From Sorangium cellulosum So ce56 (GTDB lineage: Bacteria > Myxococcota_A > Polyangia > Polyangiales > Polyangiaceae), in the NCBI RefSeq assembly GCF_000067165.1, contig NC_010162.1:8253001-8317000 (forward strand): a stretch of DNA of 64,000 nucleotides. The letters run 5' to 3'. The notes below the pieces were generated by a model, which saw only the letters and a program-made list of their open reading frames with translations, had not been told where the DNA came from and searched no databases. Shown piece after piece: positions 25,044-33,706 of this stretch. Each line of letters opens with the position of its first letter. Position 1 is the first letter of the stretch. Position numbers and translations under genes: made by a program.

Positions 25044-27552
25044 AGAACGACGCCTTGGCGCCGAGCTGGATCCAGCGCGGCGCGTTCGGCCGGGCGCCGA
25101 AGGGCCGGCGCGACACGATGTACTGGGAGCCGAGGATGTTCCGCGCGTTCGCGTAGAGCACGAGCGGCCCGACGACACGCACCCTGGCGCTCGCGTCGAA
25201 GAGGAGCTGCTCGTCGGTGGCGAGCGCGCGGGACATCGGCTCGCTGCCGGCCTTCTCCCGCATGGCGGACATGTAGGTCGCGCCCACGGCGACGCCGGCG
25301 CGCTCGTGCTCGACGCCGACCGAGAGGCTCGCCTGGTGCCGCGGGACATAGGGCATCTCGTCTCCCTTCACGACGCGGCCGAAGATGGGGTCGTCCGAGG
25401 CGAAGCTCGAGAGGAACTCGGTCCGCGTGAGCGTGTAGGCCGCGGTGATCGGCAGCTTGAGCTGGCCGAGCGGGACCTCGTGCTCCGCATACGCCTCGAC
25501 ACCGTAGATCCGGGCCTCGCCCGCGTCGTACTGGCGATCGAGATCCGCGTCGAGGCAGCCGCTGGAGAGCGTGCAGACATCCGTGATGTTCGAGTAATCG
25601 TTGAAGTAGCCGATGATCTCCGCGCGCAGCGGCCCGTCGGCGAAGCGAGCGCCGCCCTCGTAGTTCACGCTGAGCTCGGGCTCGACGTGCTCGTCGCTCC
25701 CCGGGGCCGGGGGGCTGAATCCTCGGTAGGCGCCGGCAAGGAGGCCGAGCGCCTCGGTGATCGCAAGGTAGGCGCCGGCGCCGGGCAGGAGCGCCTGCGC
25801 GAGCCGCGTTTGCTCGCTCCCGGCCGCGCGATCCACGAGGGCGGAGCGCATGAGCTCGACCCGGACGCCGGGCGTCACCGTGAGCGCTCTCCAGGTGATC
25901 GCGTCGCTCGCGTGGAGCGCGACCGCCTCGGTCCATGCCTCGTTGAACTGGGTCACGACGGTCGGTCCGCCGTCCGGCACGAGCGCGCCGCCGAGCACGA
26001 GAAACCCGTTCTCGCTGTGGCGGCGCTCGACCCGATCGTGGTGCAGGCGCAGGCCGTACTCGACGCGGTGCGAGACGGGCCCCGTGGCGACGTTCCAGCG
26101 GACGCGGGTCTCCACGCCTTGCGACACGAACTCGCGCTCGTTGGGGCCGATGAGCAGCGCCTCGCCCGGCGTCGAGCTGTCGAGCTGCCCGGTCAGCACC
26201 GCGTAGTACACCGCGTTCTGCGGCGTGTCCGGGGCGGCGAGCACGTCGAACAGGTTGGCCCCGCGGAAGCCGTTCACCTTGCGCCACACGCGCGAGAAGT
26301 CGTTCCGGTACACGGTCGTCGTCACCGACAGGTCGCGCGACGGCTCGATCACGTGGGTCACGGCGACCGCGGTGCGGTGGTTGCGCATGCGGTCGAGCGC
26401 GCTCACCCCGTAACGGCGGAGCGGGTTCTCCTCGAAATCCGCGTCCGTGATGCCGAGGTACGTCTCGTTGGAGAGCTCTTCCGAGTAGGTGAGCTTGAGG
26501 CGGAGCTCGTTCTTGATGCGGGCGGCCGGGTCGACGAGGTAGCTGCCCTTGACCATCACCTCGTTGCGGTAAAACCCTGTGTCCGCGCCGCTCGGGAGCT
26601 CCTTGAAGCCGTCGCTCCGCAGGTGCACGCCCTCGACGAGGAAGTCCATCTGACCGTCGCTCGTCCCGAGATAGGCGTGCGCCTTGCCGTAGCCGTACTG
26701 GCCCAGCGCGAGATCGAGCGCGCCCGACGCGAGCGACGGGGCGGAGCGGGTGACGAGATCCACGGTGCCACCCACGGTCTGCGGGCCATAGGCGATGGCC
26801 CCTGGCCCCTTGATCACGCGCACGTTCGACATGCGGGTGATGAGCGGGAAGTAATAAGCGGCTGGCGCGGAGTACGGCGCAGGAGAGATGGGGACGCCGT
26901 CCTCCATGAGCGTCACCTTCTTGCTGCGATCGGGGTTGACGCCGCGAACGCCGATGTTCGGCCGCAGGCCCAGCCCGTCTTCGCCCCTCACGTACACCCC
27001 GGGAACGCTGACCAGCACGGCGTGGGGATCGTCGTGCTCGAAGCGCTCGAGCTGGCGGCTCTTGATCACATGAGCCGAGCCCGCGGTCCGCGTCACGCGC
27101 GTGCCCGCGACCGTCACCTCCACCGGCGCATCGCCCGCAGGCGCCGCCGGCGCCGGTGCAGCGCCTTCCTGGCTCGCTGCCGGCGCGCCGCCGGAGGGTG
27201 CCGCCGGCGCGCCGCCGGGAGCAGCCGCCGGCGCTGGCGCAGCAGCATCCTGGTCCCCCGCCGGCGCATCGCCGGGAGGCGCCGCTGGCGCATCGCCGGG
27301 AGGCGTTGCCGGCGCATCGCCCGGAGGTGCCGCTGGCGCATCGCCGGGAGGCGCCGCCGGCGCCGGTGCAGGCGCGTCCCGGCCCGCCGCCGGCGCTCCC
27401 GTGCCCGGAGGCGCTCCCGGCATCGCTGGATCCCCCGGGGCCTCCGCGCTCGGTTCGGGAGACTGCGCATGAGCGACCCCGGCCACGGTGATCAGAAGCA
27501 CGGGAACAGCGAGCCCAAGACGGGCCCGGAGGGGACGGGTCTGCGTTGACAT
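25042..27552 (-). CDS. TonB-dependent outer-membrane receptor (FecA/ferric-ligand type)
   Basis: The 836-residue product starts with a signal peptide (LRARLGLAVPVLLITVAGVAHA-Q), followed by an unusual 110-residue linker of PGDAPAAPPGDAPAT-like repeats. Next comes a plug domain (VTVAGTRVTRTAGSAHVIKS, FEHDDPHAVLVSVPGVYVRG, GIRGVNP-like GVRGVNPDRSKKVTLMEDG) and a 22-strand barrel ending in aromatic LGAKASF. The ordering resembles FecA-like ferric-chelate receptors. Convergence with the imelysin-HTTM pair supports a role in iron uptake. ATG 27552 is chosen because the signal begins there; no Shine-Dalgarno precedes it, and a GTG at 27582 would add ten residues. Translation may be leaderless. Confidence 0.9.
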   Translation of the reverse strand: MSTQTRPLRARLGLAVPVLLITVAGVAHAQSPEPSAEAPGDPAMPGAPPGTGAPAAGRDAPAPAPAAPPGDAPAAPPGDAPATPPGDAPAAPPGDAPAGDQDAAAPAPAAAPGGAPAAPSGGAPAASQEGAAPAPAAPAGDAPVEVTVAGTRVTRTAGSAHVIKSRQLERFEHDDPHAVLVSVPGVYVRGEDGLGLRPNIGVRGVNPDRSKKVTLMEDGVPISPAPYSAPAAYYFPLITRMSNVRVIKGPGAIAYGPQTVGGTVDLVTRSAPSLASGALDLALGQYGYGKAHAYLGTSDGQMDFLVEGVHLRSDGFKELPSGADTGFYRNEVMVKGSYLVDPAARIKNELRLKLTYSEELSNETYLGITDADFEENPLRRYGVSALDRMRNHRTAVAVTHVIEPSRDLSVTTTVYRNDFSRVWRKVNGFRGANLFDVLAAPDTPQNAVYYAVLTGQLDSSTPGEALLIGPNEREFVSQGVETRVRWNVATGPVSHRVEYGLRLHHDRVERRHSENGFLVLGGALVPDGGPTVVTQFNEAWTEAVALHASDAITWRALTVTPGVRVELMRSALVDRAAGSEQTRLAQALLPGAGAYLAITEALGLLAGAYRGFSPPAPGSDEHVEPELSVNYEGGARFADGPLRAEIIGYFNDYSNITDVCTLSSGCLDADLDRQYDAGEARIYGVEAYAEHEVPLGQLKLPITAAYTLTRTEFLSSFASDDPIFGRVVKGDEMPYVPRHQASLSVGVEHERAGVAVGATYMSAMREKAGSEPMSRALATDEQLLFDASARVRVVGPLVLYANARNILGSQYIVSRRPFGARPNAPRWIQLGAKASF

Positions 27553-27566
27553 GTAATATATATTAC
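27553..27566. promoter_or_regulatory. AT-rich 14-bp palindrome abutting the TonB receptor start
   Basis: GTAATATATATTAC is a perfect palindrome in an otherwise GC-rich region and ends exactly at the base before the receptor ATG (27552, minus strand). It could be an operator for a metal-responsive repressor, or part of a -10 element (TATATT) whose transcript would begin at or near the ATG. It does not match the classical 19-bp Fur box. A regulatory role is inference from position and composition. Confidence 0.5.
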
Positions 27567-27900
27567 TAATCCACCGAATCACACCGCATCGCGAGCTCGG
27601 TGGGCTCGCGGCGTGTCGAACGCGCGGTCATCAGGGGCCTACTACAAATGAAAGTCAACATCGAGTAGCCCTTGAACAGCGCGGGCCGACGTGCGCTCAC
27701 GCCAGACGGCAGCGCAGGCGACAAGGAGCGCGCACCGCCGTCCGCACAGCCACAGGAGGTCTCCGCCGGTCCGAGAGCGGCCGACCCCGCGGGCCGAAGC
27801 TTCCACGCGATGTTGCCGCGCCGTCGCAACCACGTCGCCCCTTCAGCGCATCTTCCCGCCGCTCGGACCGCCACGGAGCGTTCGTCGTCGAGGAGTGCTC
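27567..27900. other. Intergenic region between divergent receptor and zinc-ribbon genes
   Basis: Beyond the palindrome, this 334-base stretch holds an AT-richer patch at about 27640-27665 (minus strand reads TTGACT followed by TTCATTTG), a possible -35 region for the receptor gene. The part near 27885-27897 contains the GAGGAG ribosome site of the small zinc-ribbon gene. Open frames crossing the region look like shadows. No RNA gene was seen. Confidence 0.4.
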
Positions 27901-28104
27901 ATGAACTACGACATCGGCATGATCTGCCCAGCCTGCGGCTGCGTCACCATCTTCCAGGCCGGCACCACCACCCCGCGGCGATGCGCGCGCTGCCACGACA
28001 TGGACGCGGAACCTCCGCTCCCGCCGCCGTCGTACGAGCGGCCGACATTCCCCGGCGGGCGCGGCCGGAGGCCCGAGGCCGCGCAGCTCGACTGGATGGA
28101 ATGA
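27901..28104 (+). CDS. Small double-CxxC zinc-ribbon protein (67 aa)
   Basis: ATG 27901 follows a GAGGAG ribosome site and opens a 67-codon frame. C9-x2-C12 and C28-x2-C31 form a compact zinc ribbon, with the aromatic and Thr-rich strand VTIFQAGTTTPRRC between the pairs; the C-terminal 30 residues are Pro/Arg-rich and probably disordered. Such ribbons may bind nucleic acid or protein, and no specific family was recognised. Its TGA abuts the stop codon of the convergent FAD-subunit gene without any spacer (shared TGATCA). Confidence 0.65.
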   Translation: MNYDIGMICPACGCVTIFQAGTTTPRRCARCHDMDAEPPLPPPSYERPTFPGGRGRRPEAAQLDWME

Positions 28105-29010
28105 TCAGACCGGCGCGCCGAGCTGCCGGAGGAGCTCCCGCACCACCCCGCAAGCGCAGTGCTCCCGGTAGGCGCGCGTCGAGCGCACGTCGTCGATGGG
28201 CGAGATGTCCTGCGCGACCGCCGCGTCGATCTCCGCCGCGGTGAGCTCGGCGAGCGGACGGGACATGCAGAGCGCGCGCACGCTCGGCAGGAGCGCCGTC
28301 GTCGGCGCGACCGACGCCATCCCGAGCCCGAGCCGCGCGGCGCGCCCGGATCGCACCTCGGCCACGCCCGCGAGCGCGACCTTCGAGATCGCCTGCGCCC
28401 GTCGCGCGCCGATCTTCCGCCAGTACCAGGGCGACCCGGGCGCCGGCAGCGCGATCTCCACGGCGACGATCACCTCGTCCGGCGCGCGCGACGTGCGCTT
28501 GTAGCCCGTCTGCAGGGCGCTCATCGGGATGCGCCGCTCCCCGCGGACGCTCTGCACCACGACGGTCGCGTCGTACGCGGCGAGCGCGGCGACGCCGTCG
28601 GCGGCCGGCGACGCCGTGGCCAGGTTGCCGCCGAGCGTGCCGCGCGCCTGGATCTGCACCGCGCCCACGTCGCGGGCCATCCGCGCGAGGAGCGGCGCCC
28701 GCGCGGCGATCGCGTCGCTCCGGAGCATCTCCAGGTACGTCGTCGCGGCGCCGACCCGGAGCGCGTCGCCGGAGAGCGAGATGCCTCGCAGCTCCGGGAG
28801 CCGGGACACGTCGACGACGAGCGGCGCCGCCGGGCTCCCTGCCGCGACCTCGAGCGGAGGCCTGAGCTCCTGCTCGACGACCCAGTCGGTGCCGCCGGCC
28901 AGGAGCGTGACCGGCGCGCCGAGCGCGGCCCGCTCCGCCACGATCTCGCACAGCGGGCCGAGCCCGGCGACGCGCCGCATCTCGAACAGGCGCAGATCGG
29001 CGAGGCTCAC
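28105..29010 (-). CDS. Xanthine dehydrogenase-family FAD-binding (medium) subunit
   Basis: The 301-residue protein carries the FAD site of molybdenum hydroxylases of the xanthine dehydrogenase/CO dehydrogenase family and passes electrons from the iron-sulfur subunit to the acceptor. Key features are the FAD-pyrophosphate loops VTLLAGGTDWVVE (near residues 35-48) and QARGTLGGNLATASPAAD, followed by the CO-dehydrogenase flavoprotein C-terminal domain (WYWRKIGARRAQAISKVALA). The GTG start at 29010 overlaps the stop of the 2Fe-2S subunit gene (GTGA). It is the last gene of a five-gene operon running from 33517. Cytosolic; assembled with the two genes immediately upstream. Confidence 0.92.
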   Translation of the reverse strand: MSLADLRLFEMRRVAGLGPLCEIVAERAALGAPVTLLAGGTDWVVEQELRPPLEVAAGSPAAPLVVDVSRLPELRGISLSGDALRVGAATTYLEMLRSDAIAARAPLLARMARDVGAVQIQARGTLGGNLATASPAADGVAALAAYDATVVVQSVRGERRIPMSALQTGYKRTSRAPDEVIVAVEIALPAPGSPWYWRKIGARRAQAISKVALAGVAEVRSGRAARLGLGMASVAPTTALLPSVRALCMSRPLAELTAAEIDAAVAQDISPIDDVRSTRAYREHCACGVVRELLRQLGAPV

Positions 29011-29489
29011 GGCGCCGCCCCTCCCCCGCCGCGGCGCAGCGCGGCGGCTGCGCGGACGCTCTCGACGATCCGCTGGTACCCGGTGCAGCGGCACAGGTTG
29101 CCAGCGAGCGCCTCGCGCACCTCGAGCTCCGACGGATCCGGGCTCCGCGCGAGCAGCGCCTCCGCCGAGAGGAGCATGCCCGGCGTGCAGATCCCGCACT
29201 GCGCGCCCCCCTCCTCGACGAAGCAGCGCTGCAGCGGCGACAGGTGTCCGGCGCAGGCGAGGCCCTCGACCGTCGTCACGTGCCGCCCCTCGCACTGCCC
29301 GATCGCGACGAGGCAAGCGTTCACGGGGTCGCCGTCGAGCAGCACCGTGCACGCGCCGCACTCGCCCTCCGCGCACCCCTCCTTCGTGCCCGTGAGCCCG
29401 AGCGGCCCCCTGAGCGCGTCGAGCAGCCGCGAGAGCGGCGGCAGATCGACCTCGCGCGGCGAGCCGTTGACGACGAGCGATACCTTCAT
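29007..29489 (-). CDS. Xanthine dehydrogenase-family 2Fe-2S (small) subunit
   Basis: The 160-residue protein has the two-cluster layout of molybdenum hydroxylase small subunits. A plant-ferredoxin domain with C-x4-C-x2-C (CAEGECGAC) plus a later Cys (NAC) is followed by a helical domain with CGICTPG and CRCTGYQRIV. It relays electrons from the molybdopterin centre of the large subunit to the FAD subunit. The ATG at 29489 overlaps the stop of the large-subunit gene (ATGA), and its own stop overlaps the GTG of the FAD-subunit gene, so the three subunits are translationally coupled in stoichiometric order. Confidence 0.95.
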   Translation of the reverse strand: MKVSLVVNGSPREVDLPPLSRLLDALRGPLGLTGTKEGCAEGECGACTVLLDGDPVNACLVAIGQCEGRHVTTVEGLACAGHLSPLQRCFVEEGGAQCGICTPGMLLSAEALLARSPDPSELEVREALAGNLCRCTGYQRIVESVRAAAALRRGGGGAAP

Positions 29490-31834
29490 AGACGCTCCCC
29501 TCTCCCCGCCAAAGGGCGTGACGCCGCGGCGCCCCGCGCCGCCTCGAGCAGGCGCTCCGGCGTGAGCGGCAGCGCGCGCGCGGCGATCCCCGTCGCGTGC
29601 TCGACCGCCGCGGCCACGGCGGGCGCGCCGCCATCCATCGGCATCTCGCCGATGCCCTTGGCCCCGCCGCCCGGACCGAACGGGAACGGCTCCTCGACCA
29701 GCACGACATGGAACGGCGGCGCGTCGAGCGACGTCGGGATGATGTAGTTGGTCATCCGCGGGTTCTTGATCTTGCCGCCCTGCCAGACGATCTCCTCGGA
29801 GAGCGCCCAGCCGATCGCCTGGAGGCTGCCGCCCTCGATCTGCCCCTTGCACATCACCGGGTGGATCGCCTTGCCCACGTCGGTGGCCGACCAGAAGTCG
29901 ACGACCGTCACCTCGAAGGTGTCGAGGTCCACCTCGACCTCGGCCACGTCGCACGCCCAGCCGAAGCACGGGTACGCGTCTCCCTTGTACGCCTCGTCGT
30001 CCCAGCGCACGTAGTCCGGCGGCTCGTACTGCTTGAGCGACGTCACCTGGCCCTCGCGCGCCAGCAGCCGGTCGGCCGCCTCCTCGAAGCTCAGCGCCGG
30101 CGGCCCCGCCGCGGCGCCCTCCCCGTCGGCGCGGGGCTCCTGCGCCGACGCCTGCTCCGCGCGCACGCGGCTCGCCAGCTCCCGCGCCGCGGCCTCGACG
30201 ATCGAGCCGACCACCATCACCGTACGCGACGCCACCGTGGGGCCCGAGTCGGGCACCGTCGTCGTGCACGGCACCGCGAACTCGACCCGATCGAGCGGCA
30301 GCCCCGCCGCGTCCGCGGCGATCTGCCGGAACACCGTCTCCGTCCCCTGGCCGATGTCCGTCGACGCCGTGCGGATGCGGAGCCGCCCGCCGGGCGCGAG
30401 ATCCAGCGCGACCTTTCCCTTGTAGTAGCGCTCCCCCGACCCGGTGAAGCCCGCGCCGTGCATGAACACCGAGAGCCCGATCCCGCGCGCCACGCGCCCG
30501 CGGACGACCGGCCCGGCCGCGCGCTTCTGCCGGTAACCGCTCGCCGCGATCGCCCGCGTGATGCACTCCTCGCCCGCGACGCTCACGCGGAGCACCTGCC
30601 CCGTCGCGGTCGAGTCGCCGGGGCGAAGCACGTTCTTCGCCTTCAGATCGAGCGGATCGCAGCCGAGCTCCCGCGCGACGCGGTCGAGGTGCCGCTCGAT
30701 CGCCCAGATCGTCTGCGGCGCGCCGAAGCCGCGGAAGGCGCCGTTCGGGGGCGTGTTCGTGGCCACGGCGGTCGCCTCGATCCACACGTCGTCCCAGCGG
30801 TAGGCGCCCGCGGCGTGGAGGGCGCCGCGCGACAGGACCACCTGCGTCAGCGTCGCGTACGCGCCGCCGTCCATGAGGATCCGGATCTTCAGCGCGCGCA
30901 GCGCGCCGTCGCGATCGCAGCCGCTCGTGATCTCGCAGGACGCCGGGTGGCGCTTCGTCGTCGCCTCGATGTCCTCCGTCCGGTCGTAGATCATGCGCAC
31001 CGGGCGGCCGCTCTTCCTCGCGAGCAGCGCCGCGTGGAGCGCGATGATCGACGGGTACTCCTCCTTGCCCCCGAAGCCGCCCCCCGTCACCGACTGGGTG
31101 ATGTGGATCCGATCGGGAGGCAGCCCGAACGCCCTCAGGAACGCCTTGTGGACGTAGAACGGGCACTGGATCGAGCCCGTCGCGTGCGCGCCGGCCTCGT
31201 CCCACCAGGCGATGACCCCCTGCGGCTCGATGTAGAGCTGCTCCTGGTGGTGCGAGGCGTACGTCCCCGTGACGACCACCTCGCAGCGCGCGAGCGCCGC
31301 GTCGATCGCGGCCTCGCTCGCCTCGCCGCGCTCCCGCGCGGCGTCGGCGCGCCCGTTCGTGATGAGGTACCGCTTGATGACGTTGTCGGCGCCCCAGATG
31401 ATCTCCCCGCCATCGAGCGCGGCGCGCGCGTCGAGCACCGGCGGCAGCGGATCGATGTCGAGCGCGACGGCCTGGACCGCCCGCGCGAGCTTCAGCCGGT
31501 CCGCGCAGCCGAGCAGGACGATCGGCTCGTAGGCGTGGTTCACCTTTCCGGTCGCGAGGATCGGCTGATCGTCCAGGATCAGCGCGACCACGTTGACCGG
31601 GACATCCTCGGCGAGCACGACGGTGACGTCGCTCCAGTCGAACGCGGGGTCGAGCCGCACTCCCCGCAAAATCCCGCGGGGCACGGGGCTCCGCACGGTG
31701 CGCCCGAAGATCTCCCCCGGCATCACCGGGATGTCGTCGACGTAGCGCGACGCCCCCGTGACCTTGGGAGGGCCGTCCGTGCGGGGCACGCTGCTCCCCA
31801 CGGTGCTCGCTGACGCTGGAGGGCTCGTCGCCAT
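29486..31834 (-). CDS. Xanthine dehydrogenase-family molybdopterin-binding (large) subunit
   Basis: The 782-residue catalytic subunit has the aldehyde oxidase/xanthine dehydrogenase a/b hammerhead domain (DGPPKVTGASRYVDDI) and then the molybdopterin domain. Landmarks include QSVTGGGFGGKEEYP, PNGAFRGFGAPQ with the arginine typical of purine hydroxylases, DIGQGTETVFRQIAAD, VPDSGPTVASRTVMVVG, and the catalytic glutamate in GGGAKGIGEMP. Purine hydroxylation (hypoxanthine/xanthine to urate) is the best guess, given the ureide genes 20 kb away, but related enzymes use other heterocycles. A GAGGAGGAG ribosome site supports ATG 31834 over the ATG at 31852. The MocA-like gene lies 103 bases upstream in the same operon. 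Confidence 0.9.
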   Translation of the reverse strand: MATSPPASASTVGSSVPRTDGPPKVTGASRYVDDIPVMPGEIFGRTVRSPVPRGILRGVRLDPAFDWSDVTVVLAEDVPVNVVALILDDQPILATGKVNHAYEPIVLLGCADRLKLARAVQAVALDIDPLPPVLDARAALDGGEIIWGADNVIKRYLITNGRADAARERGEASEAAIDAALARCEVVVTGTYASHHQEQLYIEPQGVIAWWDEAGAHATGSIQCPFYVHKAFLRAFGLPPDRIHITQSVTGGGFGGKEEYPSIIALHAALLARKSGRPVRMIYDRTEDIEATTKRHPASCEITSGCDRDGALRALKIRILMDGGAYATLTQVVLSRGALHAAGAYRWDDVWIEATAVATNTPPNGAFRGFGAPQTIWAIERHLDRVARELGCDPLDLKAKNVLRPGDSTATGQVLRVSVAGEECITRAIAASGYRQKRAAGPVVRGRVARGIGLSVFMHGAGFTGSGERYYKGKVALDLAPGGRLRIRTASTDIGQGTETVFRQIAADAAGLPLDRVEFAVPCTTTVPDSGPTVASRTVMVVGSIVEAAARELASRVRAEQASAQEPRADGEGAAAGPPALSFEEAADRLLAREGQVTSLKQYEPPDYVRWDDEAYKGDAYPCFGWACDVAEVEVDLDTFEVTVVDFWSATDVGKAIHPVMCKGQIEGGSLQAIGWALSEEIVWQGGKIKNPRMTNYIIPTSLDAPPFHVVLVEEPFPFGPGGGAKGIGEMPMDGGAPAVAAAVEHATGIAARALPLTPERLLEAARGAAASRPLAGRGERL

Positions 31835-31937
31835 TCGTATGCTCCTCCTCACCGACGATAGCCCGGTCCCCCGGGACGCGTCGACCCGCGCGCGCCGCGC
31901 GGCGCGACCCGCGCAGGAGGGCGATCGCCGGCCGCCT

Positions 31938-32576
31938 TCACGCGAGAAAGCGCGGCGGGCCCCCGAGCACGCGGATCACGTCGACCGGCACATTCAGGTC
32001 GTGCAGCACCCCTGGATCGTCCACCTCCTCGTCGACGCACCTGTCGCCGAGCGCCCTCAGGTGATCCCGGAGCGGCGGTGGATCGGCCTCCAGGTAACGC
32101 TGGAGCGCCTCGGTGCGCAGCACCACCGGGTGCCCGCCGCGGCCGAGGTGCCGCGGACGCACCGCGAGCGGCGGCGTCGCCAGGGACGCGCCCGCCTCGA
32201 GACGGGCGAGCAGCCGCGCCACCGTCGCGGCGCGCGCGGGGGGCACGTCGACCGGCGTCACGATGACGGCGTCGGCGTCGCCGATGCGCGGCGCGGCGAC
32301 GGCCAGCGAGCCCGCCGGCCCGAGGTCGTCCGGCGCGGACCACGAGACCAGGTCGATGCCCGGCTGCACGTGGGCCAGCAGCGCGTGAAAGACGGAGCTG
32401 CGCACCACCACGAGCACCCGCGCGCTCTCGGCCGAGAGGCGAGCCTCCGCGTGCGCGATCGCGAGCGGCCGCTCGGCCCCGCCCTTCGTCGATGACGGCC
32501 AGGCCAGGAGCGCCTTCGGCCCCCCGAGCCGCTTGCCCGCGCCCGCGGCGAGCACGATCGTGGTCACTCGATTCAT
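31938..32576 (-). CDS. MobA/MocA-like molybdenum cofactor nucleotidyltransferase
   Basis: The 212-residue protein has the NTP-transferase N-terminus VLAAGAGKRLGGPKALL (residues 8-24), which binds the nucleotide triphosphate and cofactor, and a VTPVDVPPA metal-binding strand. In xanthine dehydrogenase operons such proteins add CMP to molybdenum cofactor (MocA-like), making molybdopterin cytosine dinucleotide; this is a family-level inference. The segment HLGRGGHPVVL resembles the conserved GHP motif of MocA. Its ATG at 32576 overlaps the stop of xdhC (ATGA). The product is cytosolic and would work with XdhC to insert the mature cofactor into the large subunit. Confidence 0.85.
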   Translation of the reverse strand: MNRVTTIVLAAGAGKRLGGPKALLAWPSSTKGGAERPLAIAHAEARLSAESARVLVVVRSSVFHALLAHVQPGIDLVSWSAPDDLGPAGSLAVAAPRIGDADAVIVTPVDVPPARAATVARLLARLEAGASLATPPLAVRPRHLGRGGHPVVLRTEALQRYLEADPPPLRDHLRALGDRCVDEEVDDPGVLHDLNVPVDVIRVLGGPPRFLA

Positions 32577-33517
32577 CCAGCCTGCTCCTCTCCGGCGGAC
32601 GTCGTGCCGGCCGACGACCACCGAGCGCGCTGCCGCCCCGCGCGCCACGCGACGAGCTCCGCGGCCAGGGCGACGCCGATCTCGGCCGGCGTGCGCGCCC
32701 CGATGTCGAGGCCGACCGGCATCCTGACCCGCGCGACGTCGCCCTCCGGCACCCCCTTCGCCTCGAGCCGCGCGCGCGTTCGCGCGGCCTTCGCGCGGCT
32801 CCCGACGCCGCCCACGTACCCGAAGCCGCGCGCGAGCGCCCACGCGAGCGCCTCCTGATCGAGGGCGTGGTCGTGCGTCATCACGAGCGCCGCCGCCTCG
32901 CCGAGCTCCCTCGGCAGGCCCGTCAGCACCTCCGGGTCGTCGTGCTCGGCGAGCACGAGCCGCACCTGCTCCCCGGGCGCCGGCGCGAGATCCCGCGGCG
33001 CATCGTCGTACGCCGACGGCGCGCGGGCGAGCGGCGCCGCCGCCGGCACGCGGGCGGGGTCGGCTGCGGCGGCGCGCGTGTCGCAGAGGGTCACGCGGAA
33101 GCCCAGCGACACGAGGAGCGGCGCGGCGAACGCGCCCACGTGCCCGGCGCCGATCACGAGGACGTGCACAGCGGGCAGCATCGGCTCGATGAGCACCTCG
33201 ACCGAGCCTCCGCAGCACATGCCCAGCGTCGGGCCCAGGCGGAACGTCTCGAGCTTCGGCGCGCTGGCGAGCTCGTCGAGCGCGCGCCCCATGATACCGA
33301 GCGCCGCCCGCTCGACGGCGCCGCCGCCGATCGTGCCGATCGCGGTGAGATCGTCGAAGAGGCAGAGCTTCTGCCCCGGCGTCGACGGCGCCGAGCCGTG
33401 CCGCGCCACCACCGAGGCGAGCACCACCCGCCGCCCCGCCTCGAGCGCGTCCAGAGCCGCCCGAAGCACGTCGTGCGGGAACGCCGTCCTCGGGATCACC
33501 TGGCTCAGATCCGGCAT
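32573..33517 (-). CDS. xdhC: XdhC/CoxI-family molybdenum hydroxylase maturation factor
   Basis: XdhC proteins bind sulfurated molybdenum cofactor and deliver it to xanthine dehydrogenase. The 314-residue protein has the N-terminal XdhC/CoxI domain (VVLASVVARHGSAPSTPGQK, then GTIGGGAVE and a GMCCGG cysteine pair) and a C-terminal Rossmann-like domain (HVLVIGAGHVGAFAAPLL, VMTHDHALDQEAL, GFGYVGGVGSRAKAARTR). ATG 33517 begins the conserved part; longer readings continue to 33682 but are poor in family sequence. It is the first gene of the operon, and faces away from the HEAT-repeat gene at 33707 across 189 bases, which must hold its promoter. Confidence 0.92.
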   Translation of the reverse strand: MPDLSQVIPRTAFPHDVLRAALDALEAGRRVVLASVVARHGSAPSTPGQKLCLFDDLTAIGTIGGGAVERAALGIMGRALDELASAPKLETFRLGPTLGMCCGGSVEVLIEPMLPAVHVLVIGAGHVGAFAAPLLVSLGFRVTLCDTRAAAADPARVPAAAPLARAPSAYDDAPRDLAPAPGEQVRLVLAEHDDPEVLTGLPRELGEAAALVMTHDHALDQEALAWALARGFGYVGGVGSRAKAARTRARLEAKGVPEGDVARVRMPVGLDIGARTPAEIGVALAAELVAWRAGRQRARWSSAGTTSAGEEQAG

Positions 33518-33706
33518 GATGGAGACTCTAGCGACCCGGCGACCGAAAACGAGAGCGCCGAGAGCGCCGGCGCCGAAAGAGCTTGCTGGAACGCCGCGCT
33601 TGTCGCGAAAGTCGAGCGCGCTCGGAGAGCGGCGCAGGCGTCCCCCGAGATCCCGGCCCGCTGTGACCGCCGGGATCCACATAAAAACGCGGAGTTACAA
33701 GCCACG

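Noticed and set aside
33518..33682. Upstream extension of xdhC to 33682
   Set aside because: The added residues do not match the family; the conserved domain begins near ATG 33517.
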